The translations under genes were made by a program, and so were the position numbers. DNA of 64,000 bases from Lysinibacillus fusiformis. GTDB taxonomy: Bacteria; Bacillota; Bacilli; Bacillales_A; Planococcaceae. Below, piece by piece: positions 1 through 8,407 of this stretch (the stretch's first letter is position 1; every line of letters starts with the position of its first letter). The stretch covers positions 3,906,001 to 3,970,000 of the forward strand of contig NZ_CP041696.1 of assembly GCF_007362955.1 (NCBI RefSeq), in the 5' to 3' direction. The notes under the pieces are model-generated. The model saw nothing but the letters and a program-made list of their open reading frames with translations, searched no databases and had not been told where the DNA came from.

Positions 1-684
1 AATGATATCTATGTAGAAAATGAAGAAATAAAGATATTAGTAACGAACTATCTCATTAATGGTGGGAGGGAGTTACATATTTATACAGTAAATGAAAAGA
101 ACAAGGAATTAGAACAGGACTCAATAATTGCGAAAATAGAGCAAGAAGAAGGAGTTTATTCCGAGATCTCTTTAATTAATGATTTCAAAAATATTCAAAA
201 TGAAAACTATTACTTTTATATGGTAGAAAAATATAAGGAGGGAATGGGAGGGGCTAGGCCTGAAATTATCTCTAGCCAAATGTATCTTTATAATAATATT
301 ACTAATGAAGTGGAAGAATGGGCGATGCCTGCCGAATTAAAAGCAAATAAGGACTTGATGATTCTTCATGGGGAAGAAATATTCGTTCCTATTCTTTCAG
401 CCAACGATTTAGAACTGAACCGTTATAATATCGAAAAGAAACAGTGGGAAGAGCCTGTAAACTTTAATTATCCAAGCACTGTTAATGATAAAGACACACC
501 TTTTTTACAGCTTACGGAGGGTAAACTATACTTAGTGAATCGTATTGCTGACGATCATTTGTTGTTTATCGGTGATTTACTTACAGGGGAATCATTATAT
601 GAAGGTAAAATCATCGTTGAAAACGGCGAAAATCTAGATACAAATTATTCACTTTATAATGAACAAATAAATAGTATCAATTAA
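1..684 (+). CDS. C-terminal part of an unrecognised protein, cut by the left edge
   Basis: The reading frame is open from base 1 to the TAA at 682-684, so the window holds only the last 227 codons and the internal ATG at 220 is not the start. The visible part is acidic, lacks membrane segments and repeats short strand-like stretches of the form YLYN, LYLVN and LLFIGDL, which suggests an all-beta, possibly propeller-like extracytoplasmic domain. I do not recognise the family. Extracytoplasmic domains of this kind are often the C-terminal part of an anti-sigma or lipoprotein gene, but nothing visible here proves that. Confidence 0.75.
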   Translation, partial: NDIYVENEEIKILVTNYLINGGRELHIYTVNEKNKELEQDSIIAKIEQEEGVYSEISLINDFKNIQNENYYFYMVEKYKEGMGGARPEIISSQMYLYNNITNEVEEWAMPAELKANKDLMILHGEEIFVPILSANDLELNRYNIEKKQWEEPVNFNYPSTVNDKDTPFLQLTEGKLYLVNRIADDHLLFIGDLLTGESLYEGKIIVENGENLDTNYSLYNEQINSIN

Positions 685-890
685 AGAACAAGCTAGTTGT
701 TCTCTTAGGGCTACCAACAATTGGGGATGGCAGCTTATAGGCAAGTATGAATTCAATAGTGGATTCGTACTTGCCAACTTTTAGTTCTTTGGTTGTTGAT
801 TTTGGGATTATTCTTGAAATTAGTAGAAAACTCCCGAATTTGTAGAGATTGAGAATTTTTACACTTCTTAAGGCAGCAATACAGAAGAGC

Positions 891-937
891 GAGGCTGTAA
901 TCGAGCAGCCTTTTTCTTATGGAGCTAATGGGCAGAT
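891..937. repeat. Intergenic hairpin element, copy 1
   Basis: A short hairpin (GGCTG 893-897 with CAGCC 906-910) runs into TTTTTCTTAT and then GGAGCTAATGGGCAG. This is the layout shared by the other copies listed in the window: a stem ending in a T-rich run, then a form of TTGAACTAACGGNGCAG. It lies after the first gene and could act as a terminator. Confidence 0.5.
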
Positions 938-1065
938 TAATATAAGGAACAGTTAGATATACTTTTAAGTTTGATACGCGCAACAGGGTATGTACTGGGA
1001 AATGTTGAGGGATTTTAAACTTGCTCATACATAGGATGCTTTTTTGTGAAAAAATTTTAAAATTT

Positions 1066-1093
1066 TGTAACGAATTCTGTTTAAAATCTATAT
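1066..1093 (+). promoter_or_regulatory. Putative ECF promoter of the sigma-factor remnant
   Basis: TGTAAC at 1066-1071, a 16-base spacer and CTATAT at 1088-1093. The same two boxes with the same spacer stand ahead of the related sigma gene at 44926 (boxes at 44859-44864 and 44881-44886). Conservation of the promoter together with the gene start suggests an autoregulated ECF promoter that was copied along with the gene. Confidence 0.5.
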
Positions 1094-1133
1094 ATTAGTA
1101 ACCCAATTTATTTGGAGAGAGGAGGGGGGGCAG

Positions 1134-1232
1134 GTGGAGGATTTAAGTGAAATCTACAAATCCTATGCAGATGAAGTAAAGTATTTTCTTAAATCCGAGA
1201 TGCCAAGCATAGCCATGACGAAAACGCCGTAA
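1134..1232 (+). pseudogene. Remnant of an ECF sigma factor, paralogue of the gene at 44926
   Basis: A GTG start behind GGAGGGGGGG opens a frame reading MEDLSEIYKSYADEVKYFL, almost identical to the N-terminus of the sigma factor at 44926. After 19 residues the homology jumps: TGCCAAGCATAGC matches a site about 120 bases further on in the intact paralogue (45107 on), then the frame stops at 1230. This is an internal deletion in a duplicated sigma gene. A different open frame continues from 1214 to the TAA at 1318 (ending DLEPKE), probably the tail of another lost gene. What remains of this copy cannot be functional. Confidence 0.75.
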
Positions 1233-1395
1233 CGTTTGTGCATGAAGAATCGTTTTCCCTTGTTGTGCCAGCCTATATGGACATTGATTCAATTGAGGAT
1301 TTAGAGCCGAAAGAATAATGTTATAAAGTTGTAATTGTGATAGAGTGCCAGACACGGCATGTGATAATAGCATTTTGAAAAACTTAGGATACAAA

Positions 1396-1451
1396 GCGAA
1401 AACTTCTCTCGTGATTTGTTTCGACAACAATTACGATACGTAAGTTTTCGC
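1396..1451. terminator. Long imperfect hairpin in the debris region
   Basis: GCGAAAACTT (1396-1405) pairs with AAGTTTTCGC (1442-1451), and the loop can pair further (TTGTT with AACAA around TCGAC). TTTTCTTCT follows on the plus strand, so it could end transcription entering from the left. Confidence 0.45.
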
Positions 1452-1763
1452 TTTTCTTCTATCAATAAATATGAAATTATTGAATTCATAGAAAATCAAC
1501 CACAAATTATGGTGAAGAACACTTTTTATTTTAAGAAAATAGGACCAATAAACATAATAAGAACTGAAATTTATCTGTAATGATGGAATGGATACTATAA
1601 AAAACAAAAAGAATCATGTGAGTTGCCAAAAAAAATAATATTTTTCTTCTAACTTTCGAAAATTCTGAATATGTTGTATTTTGCAAAAATGGGTACAGTA
1701 TATTGCAATGGTTTTCTGCAGAGTTTTGCAATGGTTCTTACATAGTCCAAAATGATTTAACAT

Positions 1764-1857
1764 AGAGCCTCTACGTGCATAGTTCTAGAGCCAGGAAGTC
1801 AGCTGTATCAACAACTGCCTCTGCCTGAAGGAGGCTACCATGCACGCCACTCCATAT
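1764..1857. other. Structured non-coding stretch with nested inverted repeats
   Basis: GAGCCTCT near 1766 can pair with AGGAGGCT near 1840, and CGTGCAT (1774-1780) with ATGCACG (1851-1857). The G+C content is higher than the surroundings and no reading frame fits. It could be a small RNA or the remains of an RNA element on either strand. I could not match it to a known riboswitch. Confidence 0.3.
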
Positions 1858-1980
1858 CAAATCTGGGTCTAAACATCTATGTATTTTTAGTCTGCAATTT
1901 TCAATAGCACTCCATTCGAACGAGGAAGAAATAGAATAAAAAGAGGTGAAGATAAGGTGAAAATAAAAACAATTTTGTTT

Positions 1981-2317
1981 TTAATTATATTCCTTTAAAT
2001 ACTTTAATGCACAGCTAGGATGTTGAGGCAGTTGATTAAATATTTGTTCCGCCATTTCAATAAATTCTGTATAGGGCTCTTCATTATTCTCTTGTACATT
2101 TATTTCTACATCTTCCCATTCTCCGATTTTAAAACTGCAAAACCATTGTTTTGGAAGGAATTTTTTCTTCTTCAGTTACGAAATGGGTATTTGCAGGGTT
2201 CAATTTATTTTCTTCATTTATATTTAACGGTTTAGAAAGAATAAGCTTTTTATGTAAAATTTCCTTAACATTCGAGGCAACATATTTTGATTTATTTTTT
2301 GATTCGAAATAATTCAT
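1981..2317 (-). pseudogene. Small hypothetical protein, frameshifted at a homopolymer
   Basis: Behind GAGGTGGATAA an ATG at 2317 opens a frame starting MNYFESKNKSKYVASN. It runs to a T6 tract at 2161-2166 (A6 on the coding strand), after which the same frame soon stops at 2129. Dropping one base of the tract gives a continuous frame through KQWFCSFKIGEWEDVEINV and ending YLKEYN at the TAA at 1981, about 111 residues in all. The family is not recognised. The lesion may be a real mutation, slippage or a sequencing error, since it lies in a homopolymer. Confidence 0.6.
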
Positions 2318-2420
2318 TTATCCACCTCATAAAATATTAAAATCCCAGATAAAGTAAAACTATTATTCCTATTTTAATATAAAATTCCCCATTGGCGAGA
2401 TTTATGAATGGGATAGAACC

Positions 2421-2500
2421 AGGAGCGTTAATCTAAGAAGGATTAACACTTTTTTTGTTGAACTTATTGTTCTAATGGAGCCGTTGAGCTAATGAAGGAG
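2421..2500. repeat. Intergenic hairpin element, copy 2
   Basis: GTTAATC (2426-2432) pairs with GATTAAC (2441-2447), followed by ACTTTTTTTGTTGAAC and two degenerate forms of the CTAATGG/GAGCTAATG motif. The stem plus T-run resembles an intrinsic terminator on the plus strand. Confidence 0.5.
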
Positions 2501-2548
2501 AATAGTTGAATAAACATCATGAAAGTGAAGTACGAAAGGGGCTAGCTA

Positions 2549-2842
2549 ATGGAAGTACAATGGCTAAGTGGACAATATGCAGAAGATTATAGAATCTTTG
2601 ATTCATTGTATGAAGCTTATGAATGGACGGATTCATTATATCCGGAATTTTTAATTTATCTCGTTAATAAAGTTTGTGTAGGGTATGCGACTCCAGATGA
2701 AAAAGTAAAAGATTATTTAACTGATTTCATACCTAAATGGGCAAATTATCTAAATGTAAATGTTACTGTAAATAAAGAAAAAATAGAGACAAATGGCAAA
2801 TACATTTATAAAATTTGGACCTCTTACAGTGATGAAAGTTGA
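2549..2842 (+). CDS. Hypothetical 97-residue protein
   Basis: ATG preceded by AAAGGGGC at a suitable distance. The product is soluble, acidic and rich in aromatic residues (begins MEVQWLSGQYAEDYRIFDS, includes EAYEWTDSLYPEFL), with no signal peptide or membrane segment. The family is not recognised. It stands alone between a hairpin element and a zinc-ribbon gene 155 bases downstream, so a shared transcript with the latter is possible. The clear ribosome site and codon use make a real gene likely. Confidence 0.65.
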   Translation: MEVQWLSGQYAEDYRIFDSLYEAYEWTDSLYPEFLIYLVNKVCVGYATPDEKVKDYLTDFIPKWANYLNVNVTVNKEKIETNGKYIYKIWTSYSDES

Positions 2843-2997
2843 GGGAATGTGATGTTTTAACTTATGTAGCAATGGTGGTCAGAATCATCACCAAAAGAAG
2901 ATGAAACCAATTGACTGTTCATTCGTAAAATTAATAAGAGCATCAGACTTACTTTAATTAGAATTGCTATACATATATCTAAAAGGGAGGTTGTCAA

Positions 2998-3201
2998 ATG
3001 AACCAATCTACGATAGCAACAGAATGCCCAAAATGTGGTGGAAAGGAATTGGGGCAAGGTAAACATAATGGATATGCAGCTATGCACCCAGACAATAAGT
3101 TAAGCTTTGGGTCAGATGTTGTATACATTATTTGTACTGAATGTGGATTTATAATCGAAAGCTATGTAAAAAAGCCAGAGAAATTTAAGGGGACACTTTA
3201 G
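2998..3201 (+). CDS. Small zinc-ribbon protein
   Basis: A 67-residue protein behind GGGAGGTTGTCAA. Two CxxC knuckles (CPKCGG near residues 10-15, CTEC near residues 46-49) form a classic four-cysteine zinc ribbon. The spacer between them holds KHNGYAAMHPDN. Such proteins may bind nucleic acid or simply be small metal-stabilised domains; the sequence does not tell which. There is no membrane segment. A hairpin element follows 30 bases after the stop and probably ends the transcript. Confidence 0.8.
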   Translation: MNQSTIATECPKCGGKELGQGKHNGYAAMHPDNKLSFGSDVVYIICTECGFIIESYVKKPEKFKGTL

Positions 3202-3233
3202 GGCTTATTCAAGTGGGCCAAGAGTTTAAGATA

Positions 3234-3282
3234 CAGCTGCCGAGGTCAAAGGCAGCTTTTCTTATTGAGCTAACAGAGCAGT
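3234..3282 (+). repeat. Intergenic hairpin element, copy 3 (terminator-like)
   Basis: AGCTGCC (3235-3241) pairs with GGCAGCT (3251-3257), followed by TTTCTTATTGAGCTAACAGAGCAG. It lies just after the zinc-ribbon gene and looks like its terminator fused to the recurring ATTGAGCTAAC motif. Confidence 0.65.
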
Positions 3283-3371
3283 TTCGTGTATGGAGTAGAT
3301 TTAAATCACAGAATATTTAATTTTCGTAACTTATATTTGAGATAAGAGTCTAATAACTAAGAGGTGTTAGG

Positions 3372-4085
3372 ATGAAAATTTTTAAAGATATGATATTTAT
3401 TTCAGTATTCGCTTTGTTGCTTTCATCTTGTAGTAACTTCACTTTTCTTAAAGGGTGTCCTGATGCAGAAATTGAATGGGTGGATATGCTGATGATTAAT
3501 GATATAAAATACGAGCATCATTTTCCAGAGCCAGCGCAAGAAAATCTTTCTATAACGATTGAAAAAGGTAGAGAACTTGGTAAAGTGACATTTAAGATGG
3601 CTGACAGTGCATGTAGTAATCACAAAATGCAAAATGGGGATGCGGCATTTTTAAACGAAGGAACAATCATTTATGAAATAAAAGGATATCCAACTTCCTT
3701 AATTGTTGCTGCAAATGATGTAGTATATGTAGCCAACACAAGTAAAAAGGCAAAAACGGCAGGAGAACTTTACCCTATGGATAAGTTGGTGAAGAATATC
3801 TATATTGAAAGCACCGAAGATGGAAAGAGATTGCATACATTCTCACAGTCTTCTAAGGATAAGTTCCTAGCCGCATTTTATGAATTAAAATTAGAAGATG
3901 TACAGTCATTAATTGATGAAGATAAGTTAGAAGGTACTCGTATATTTTTGGAGATTGAACTTAATAATGGCGTTTCATTTAGACAACTTTATTGGAGCGA
4001 TTCTAATACATTTCATAATGGAGCAATAGGAAATGATGAAATAAAGAAAGTGATTAACGATGAAGTATCAAATCTAAAAAAATAA
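3372..4085 (+). CDS. Predicted lipoprotein, 237 residues
   Basis: ATG behind GAGGTGTTAGG. The N-terminus has a basic start (MKIFKDM), a hydrophobic core and a lipobox LLSSC with the modified cysteine near residue 20, so the protein should be anchored on the outer face of the membrane. The mature part is a mix of strands and helices ending in a lysine-rich tail, without a motif I recognise. It looks monocistronic: a hairpin element follows at 4155. Function unknown. Confidence 0.8.
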   Translation: MKIFKDMIFISVFALLLSSCSNFTFLKGCPDAEIEWVDMLMINDIKYEHHFPEPAQENLSITIEKGRELGKVTFKMADSACSNHKMQNGDAAFLNEGTIIYEIKGYPTSLIVAANDVVYVANTSKKAKTAGELYPMDKLVKNIYIESTEDGKRLHTFSQSSKDKFLAAFYELKLEDVQSLIDEDKLEGTRIFLEIELNNGVSFRQLYWSDSNTFHNGAIGNDEIKKVINDEVSNLKK

Positions 4086-4154
4086 TACAAGTAAATCGAA
4101 TACAAATGGCAATGCAAGGTTGAAGAAGTCACTATTTTTCATATGAAACTAATG

Positions 4155-4200
4155 GGCTGCGATTGTTCAAATAGAGCAATCGCTTCTTTTACTAACGGTG
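4155..4200 (+). repeat. Intergenic hairpin element, copy 4 (terminator-like)
   Basis: GCGATTG (4159-4165) pairs with CAATCGC (4177-4183), then TTCTTTT and ACTAACGGTG. It is nearly the same as the copy at 49838-49896, which also carries a GCGATTGTTC stem. Confidence 0.65.
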
Positions 4201-4260
4201 TTGTTTACTTTGAAAAGAGAAACCCTTTGCTCAATAAGCATTATCTAAAATAGGATTTAG

Positions 4261-4695
4261 TTATCTGCGAAGTATGAACTTAAGGGCAATCTTATCTAAG
4301 ACAGTAGCGATAATGATCCCCGCTGTATAGCGAATCAAATCCACTGCCAGAAAACCTTTGCCAAGTATCAGAGCCCCAAGCGATGTTCCACGAATCTCAT
4401 TCATCCAGACTCCCTGATACAACTGACTAAATTCAATGCCGAAGCTAAATACAAAGCTGAGCCAAATGGCTGTTCGAGTGCTCTTACACACGAGCAAACA
4501 TCTAAATCCAAAATAAACCATCATAGCCCATAGTATGTCCCCGGCGTTCTGTGCAACAAATGATAGAAGCAGATGACTCCATTTTCTAGAGGCGAGGCCA
4601 AATAAGATGGTAATAACAATCACTATAAAATAAGCTATTCGCATGTTACGGTATTGCGAGGTGCTAGTTTTATGCGCAGTCGTCAATAGAATCAC
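4261..4695 (-). CDS. DUF2809-type integral membrane protein
   Basis: A 144-residue hydrophobic protein with about four membrane segments. Features typical of DUF2809 proteins are the FGLASRKW segment after the first helix, the GDILWAMMVYFGF segment, and a charged turn (EIRGTSLGALILG) before the last helices. The likely start is GTG (residue 1) behind a weak GAAAGA; an ATG at residue 18 lacks a ribosome site. It is transcribed on its own toward the lipoprotein gene. No biochemical role is established for the family as far as I know. Confidence 0.7.
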   Translation of the reverse strand: MILLTTAHKTSTSQYRNMRIAYFIVIVITILFGLASRKWSHLLLSFVAQNAGDILWAMMVYFGFRCLLVCKSTRTAIWLSFVFSFGIEFSQLYQGVWMNEIRGTSLGALILGKGFLAVDLIRYTAGIIIATVLDKIALKFILRR

Positions 4696-4891
4696 TCTTT
4701 CGTCGTGTTGATAATATTCATTTCTTTCATTATCTCAAAAAAACGAACCTGGTGATTATTACTTCTTAAGAAAACACTTATTATCATTAGTACATTTCAT
4801 AAATTCCAAAGAAAAAACGCTTTCTGTCGAGAGGAGGCGTTCGACAATAGAGTATATAAGGAATAATAGACCTCGCAGAAAAACCCCTAAT

Positions 4892-5827
4892 TTATTTAGA
4901 AACGGCAAACAACCCGTCCATACTTAAGTAACGTTCTCCATTATCAGGTGCTATACAAAGAACTCGTTTACCAGGACCTAACTCGCGAGCTTTTTGAATC
5001 GCTGTCCATACTGCTGCCCCTGAAGAAGGTCCCACTAAAATTCCTTCCAATCTTGCTAAATCACGCGTTGTTTGCAATGCATTTTCATCTGTTACTTGTA
5101 CAATCTCATCATAAACATCCGTATTTAAAATAGGGGGAACGAATCCTGGACTTGTGCCTACGAGTTTATGCTGGCCCGGTTGCCCGCCTGAGAGTACCGG
5201 GGAACCCTTTGGCTCAACAACAATCACTTCTAAATTAGGCAAGTTTTCTTTTAATACCTCACCCGTTCCAGTAATTGTACCGCCTGTTCCAGCAGTAGCA
5301 ACAAAGACATCCAATCTACCAGCTGTTTGTTTTAGAATTTCTGGTGCAGTTGTAATTCGATGAATCGCTGGATTTGCTGGATTTTCGAACTGTTGCGGAA
5401 CAAAACTGTTTTCCAATTGGCTATGTAATTCAAGCGCTTTTTTTACAGCCCCCGGCATTTTTTCGACAGCAGGAGTCAAAATAACTTGCGCACCATAGGC
5501 CTTTAATATGGATATTCGTTCTTGCGTCATGTTATCAGGCATAACAAATATCGCTTTATATCCTTTAGCAGCAGCATTCATTGCTAGCCCGATACCTGTA
5601 TTACCACTAGTTGGCTCAATAATCGTAGCTCCTTTTCCGATTAATCCTTGACGCTCAGCCTCTTGTATTAAAGAATAGGCTGCACGATCTTTTACACTAC
5701 CACTTGGGTTAAAATACTCTAATTTAACAAGGACTTCTGCACACGTATCGTCTACAAGTTGATTTAATCGAACGATTGGCGTATTCCCAACCAAATCTAA
5801 TATAGATTTATATAATGTATTCTTCAT
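4892..5827 (-). CDS. cysK: Cysteine synthase (O-acetylserine sulfhydrylase)
   Basis: 311 residues, the full length of the family. It makes L-cysteine from O-acetyl-L-serine and sulfide with pyridoxal phosphate in the cytoplasm. The PLP lysine is K46 in PSGSVKDRAA, the substrate-binding loop TSGNTG is at 73-78, and a glycine-rich phosphate loop (TAGTGGTITGTG) lies near 175. The C-terminal CIAPDNGERY segment is also typical. A closely related O-phosphoserine or cystathionine beta-synthase activity cannot be excluded from sequence. It is monocistronic, and no T-box, S-box or clear CymR-type site was spotted upstream. Confidence 0.92.
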   Translation of the reverse strand: MKNTLYKSILDLVGNTPIVRLNQLVDDTCAEVLVKLEYFNPSGSVKDRAAYSLIQEAERQGLIGKGATIIEPTSGNTGIGLAMNAAAKGYKAIFVMPDNMTQERISILKAYGAQVILTPAVEKMPGAVKKALELHSQLENSFVPQQFENPANPAIHRITTAPEILKQTAGRLDVFVATAGTGGTITGTGEVLKENLPNLEVIVVEPKGSPVLSGGQPGQHKLVGTSPGFVPPILNTDVYDEIVQVTDENALQTTRDLARLEGILVGPSSGAAVWTAIQKARELGPGKRVLCIAPDNGERYLSMDGLFAVSK

Positions 5828-6067
5828 CTAATCACTTCCAATTTATTATTTTATTCATCTTCATTACATCTCTTTTAAGTAAGGATAAAATTATTCTTAC
5901 TCGTTTACAAGGTATTAGAACATATTTATTCGAAAATTACATCTATTTAATTTGATTTCCTATTTTCAATTCTATAGTATCAAGATTAAATACTTACCTG
6001 TAATATAAAATAACATAATTCAAATATGGTATTATTAGAAAAAAACAGTTATTAAGGAGATTTTTAA

Positions 6068-6385
6068 GTGGAAAATTTACAATCGATTGAGCAATTTGAA
6101 GAACTAAAAAAGGGTGAAAATACGATATTTGTTTTTTCAGCAGATTGGTGTGTAGATTGTCGTGTCATTGATCCTATACTACCTGCAATAGAAGAAAATT
6201 ATGCTGATTATCGTTTTGTTAAGATTGACCGCGATCAATTCATCGATCTATGTATCGAATTAGATGTATATGGTATTCCAAGTTTTCTTGCTTACGATAA
6301 AGGGTATGAAGTTGGCCGATTTGTTAGTAAAGACCGCAAAACACAACAAGAAATCGAAGCTTTTATGGATGGATTAAAAGCATAA
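6068..6385 (+). CDS. Thioredoxin-family protein with CVDC active site
   Basis: 105 residues from a GTG start behind AAGGAG. The N-terminal half has the thioredoxin strand-helix pattern with the redox site WCVDCR near residue 28 and the cis-proline region YGIPSF near residue 75. The CVDC pair instead of CGPC groups it with the YtpP-like small thioredoxins of Bacillales rather than with TrxA. It should act as a cytoplasmic thiol-disulfide oxidoreductase. It sits divergent to cysK, which may be chance. A hairpin at 6446-6484 follows. Confidence 0.85.
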   Translation: MENLQSIEQFEELKKGENTIFVFSADWCVDCRVIDPILPAIEENYADYRFVKIDRDQFIDLCIELDVYGIPSFLAYDKGYEVGRFVSKDRKTQQEIEAFMDGLKA

Positions 6386-6445
6386 TTTACAGAGAAATCT
6401 AATCTCACCAACTATGCTAGCGAGCACTGAAAAATGCAATTCCAA

Positions 6446-6484
6446 AAAAGGCAATCTCAATATGTTATGAGTTGCCTATTTTTG
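6446..6484 (+). terminator. Intrinsic terminator after the thioredoxin-like gene
   Basis: AGGCAA (6449-6454) and CTCA pair with TGAG and TTGCCT (6472-6477), with a small bulge, followed by ATTTTTG. Position and T-run fit a terminator. Confidence 0.65.
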
Positions 6485-6628
6485 CATGTTGGGTATATCA
6501 GAGGTGCCCTTCTTATAATCGTTTCAACAATATTAAAGTAAAGGCTAGCATAGGGTGGTGGATAAGCTAACGCCCGTTTTTAACATGCCTATGCAGCAGG
6601 AAATTATGAGATATTATTAGCGATAATC

Positions 6629-6871
6629 TTGAGGATGACGGCTGAAAACTTTGCGGAGAAATACGCAATGTCACGAGAACAACAGGATGGATTCTCCTAC
6701 AATTCACATAAACGCGTAGCTGAAGTTCGTCATTCAGGGCGTTTCGTCGAGGAAATTGCACCAGTATGGGTGAAAACACGTAAAGGTATGATGGAAATAA
6801 CGGAGGATGAGCAAATCCGTGAAAAAATCTCGAAGGAAGCCTTAGCAAAACTAAAACCGGCATTTAAATAA
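6629..6871 (+). pseudogene. Internal fragment of a thiolase (acetyl-CoA acyltransferase)
   Basis: The frame reads MTAENFAEKYAMSREQQDGF, then a helix, EEIAPVWV, and ends EALAKLKPAFK before a TAA. This is the stretch of thiolases between the nucleophile half and the conserved LKPAFK segment. The N-terminal nucleophile Cys region and the C-terminal GHP and CxG motifs are absent, so it cannot be active. It has no proper ribosome site. It is a decayed remnant of a fadA/atoB-type gene. Confidence 0.75.
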
Positions 6872-6904
6872 AAAAGCCTGTAAAAATTATTAAATCTATG
6901 GCAA

Positions 6905-6980
6905 GGGCGTTGATCCATGATGGATTAACGTTCTTTTTTGTTGAAGTTATTGAACTAACTAACGACACAGGCTAGTTCGG
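6905..6980. repeat. Intergenic hairpin element, copy 5
   Basis: GCGTTGATCCA (6907-6917) pairs with TGGATTAACGT (6921-6931), then TCTTTTTTGTTGAAG, ATTGAACTAACTAACG and CACAGGCTAG. The stem ends in a T-run, so it is also a plausible terminator. Confidence 0.6.
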
Positions 6981-7063
6981 TAAATCTCACTCATTATGGA
7001 ACTTTTTCCAATTACACCCGTCAACTTTTATAATCTAGAAAGTTTATGGAGGAAACAAACGAG

Positions 7064-7507
7064 ATGGTTGGTAAGAAAATGTGGGAAAAGCTTATATTCC
7101 CGTTGATTTATGTAACTGAGTGGGTTTTCTTCTACTATGTTCTTCTCTGTGTCTTTATGTTCAATTTGACTAATTTCTCTAACATTATTTTTATTGATAT
7201 GCCTTGGGAAGAGCCGATTACCTTCACATCTTCTTTCATAAAGTCATTGCTTATAATAATAGGGATTGGTTTGGTCTGCTTCTTTTATATTAGGTATTTA
7301 ACAGGTAGTAGGGCCTATAAAAAATTTAAGGCCGTCATTTGGGGACTTTTTTTCGGCTTAAACTCGTTAAGTTGTATGGTTTGCATGAGTATTATTTATG
7401 GATTTAATTTGAATATTGAGGAAGGGCTATTAATACTAATCGTTACTTTAATTAGTATCGCGCTGACAATACAAATTAAGATGAAACATGATTATGAAAT
7501 GAATTAA
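7064..7507 (+). CDS. Hypothetical four-helix membrane protein
   Basis: A longer frame starts at 7046, but GGAGGA at 7048-7053 lies ten bases before the ATG at 7064, so the latter is the likely start and the product has 147 residues. Four hydrophobic segments are visible: residues about 12-34 (IYVTEWVFFYYVLLCVFMF), 60-80, 96-118 and 122-140. The C-terminus is basic. Family not recognised. A degenerate hairpin element follows, then another small membrane-protein gene. Confidence 0.6.
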   Translation: MVGKKMWEKLIFPLIYVTEWVFFYYVLLCVFMFNLTNFSNIIFIDMPWEEPITFTSSFIKSLLIIIGIGLVCFFYIRYLTGSRAYKKFKAVIWGLFFGLNSLSCMVCMSIIYGFNLNIEEGLLILIVTLISIALTIQIKMKHDYEMN

Positions 7508-7548
7508 AAAATCTTTCATCAACCCGCCGTGGTGCTTTACTTGAAGCT

Positions 7549-7596
7549 TATGAAGCTGTTTAGACAACTCTTAATTTTCTTCAATTAAAGAAGCAG
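7549..7596. repeat. Intergenic hairpin element, degenerate copy 6
   Basis: GAAGCTGTTTAGACAACTCTT, then AATTTTCTTCAATTAAAGAAGCAG. It resembles the copy at 44705 (GAGCTGTTTAGACAGCTC) but the stem has decayed. Confidence 0.35.
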
Positions 7597-7635
7597 TATT
7601 GCTGAACAAGAATAAAAATTAAAAGGGGATTAGCC

Positions 7636-7950
7636 ATGGTTGGTTTGCTTAATGTTGGAAGTCTTGTGCTTGGACTAATTGCTTGGATACTTCCTGTTGT
7701 AAGTCTTATGCAATATAAAAAACATAATCATAGCAATTGGGGCGTTCTTGCTTTTTTGAGCATCAGTGCTTGTGCTTTTTCGCTATGTTTTCAGATTTTC
7801 TATAACTATCATCTGGTAAAGATTGAGGATTGGTCGGCTCTGATGGACACAATGGGTGCTGTGGCTTTCGCAGCGATAGTTCTTGTCATCGTTACCATCC
7901 TATTAAATGCAATTACTTTGATCGTATATCGTGACAGAACAGCAAAGTAG
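7636..7950 (+). CDS. Hypothetical three-helix membrane protein
   Basis: 104 residues behind AAAAGGGGATTAGCC. Three hydrophobic helices can be seen, at about residues 5-25, 36-58 and 72-97, with a short loop carrying YKKHNHSNWG between the first two. The C-terminus is YRDRTAK. Small proteins of this look are common orphan genes in Bacillales and I do not assign a family. It probably has its own transcript, with intergenic repeat sequence on both sides. Confidence 0.65.
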   Translation: MVGLLNVGSLVLGLIAWILPVVSLMQYKKHNHSNWGVLAFLSISACAFSLCFQIFYNYHLVKIEDWSALMDTMGAVAFAAIVLVIVTILLNAITLIVYRDRTAK

Positions 7951-8086
7951 GCTTAATGATTTTTGGTTGAAGAGTAGTAGTGGAATAATAAATGGAAGCC
8001 GAAGCATCAAATACTATTTAACTCACGGGATTGTTAATTCAAGAAAGGGTCAACGCTCTTTTTCCTGAACGAAGGGGGAAGTTTAA

Positions 8087-8332
8087 ATGATGAATGATTA
8101 CAAATATGAAGAATTTCTTGAAGATTTACGTATGGGTAGAGAGATGCATTTCATTTATAAAAAGGAAAATTACTATATAGGTCGTGGAACAAGTCGGTAT
8201 ATGTTTTGGAAGTTCTATGATTCAGCAAGTGAAATCATAGGAGAAGATGTTGAAGATTTACTTCGAAAAGTAAACCTTGAAGGCAAACAAATCAAGGAAG
8301 TTTGGGATTTGATGACGTTTGATATTTTCTGA
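8087..8332 (+). CDS. Hypothetical 81-residue soluble protein
   Basis: ATG behind GAAGGGGGAAG. Acidic, helix-rich, with a central short-strand segment MHFIYKKENYYIGRGTSRYMFW and the C-terminus VWDLMTFDIF. There is no signal or membrane segment. The family is not named with certainty. It lies 75 bases ahead of the next small membrane-protein gene in the same direction and may be co-transcribed with it. Confidence 0.65.
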   Translation: MMNDYKYEEFLEDLRMGREMHFIYKKENYYIGRGTSRYMFWKFYDSASEIIGEDVEDLLRKVNLEGKQIKEVWDLMTFDIF

Positions 8333-8407
8333 TAGAAAGAAGTTGCGAAACGGCCGAAGCTTTACTAGAAAATCATAAACTATTTACACTGAATAGGGGT
8401 GAGAATA

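Noticed and set aside
1957..1998. GTG-started 13-codon frame reading MKIKTILFLIIFL behind AGAGGTGAAG
   Set aside because: It overlaps antisense the end of the better supported frameshifted minus-strand gene and stops at once, so it is probably chance or a remnant.
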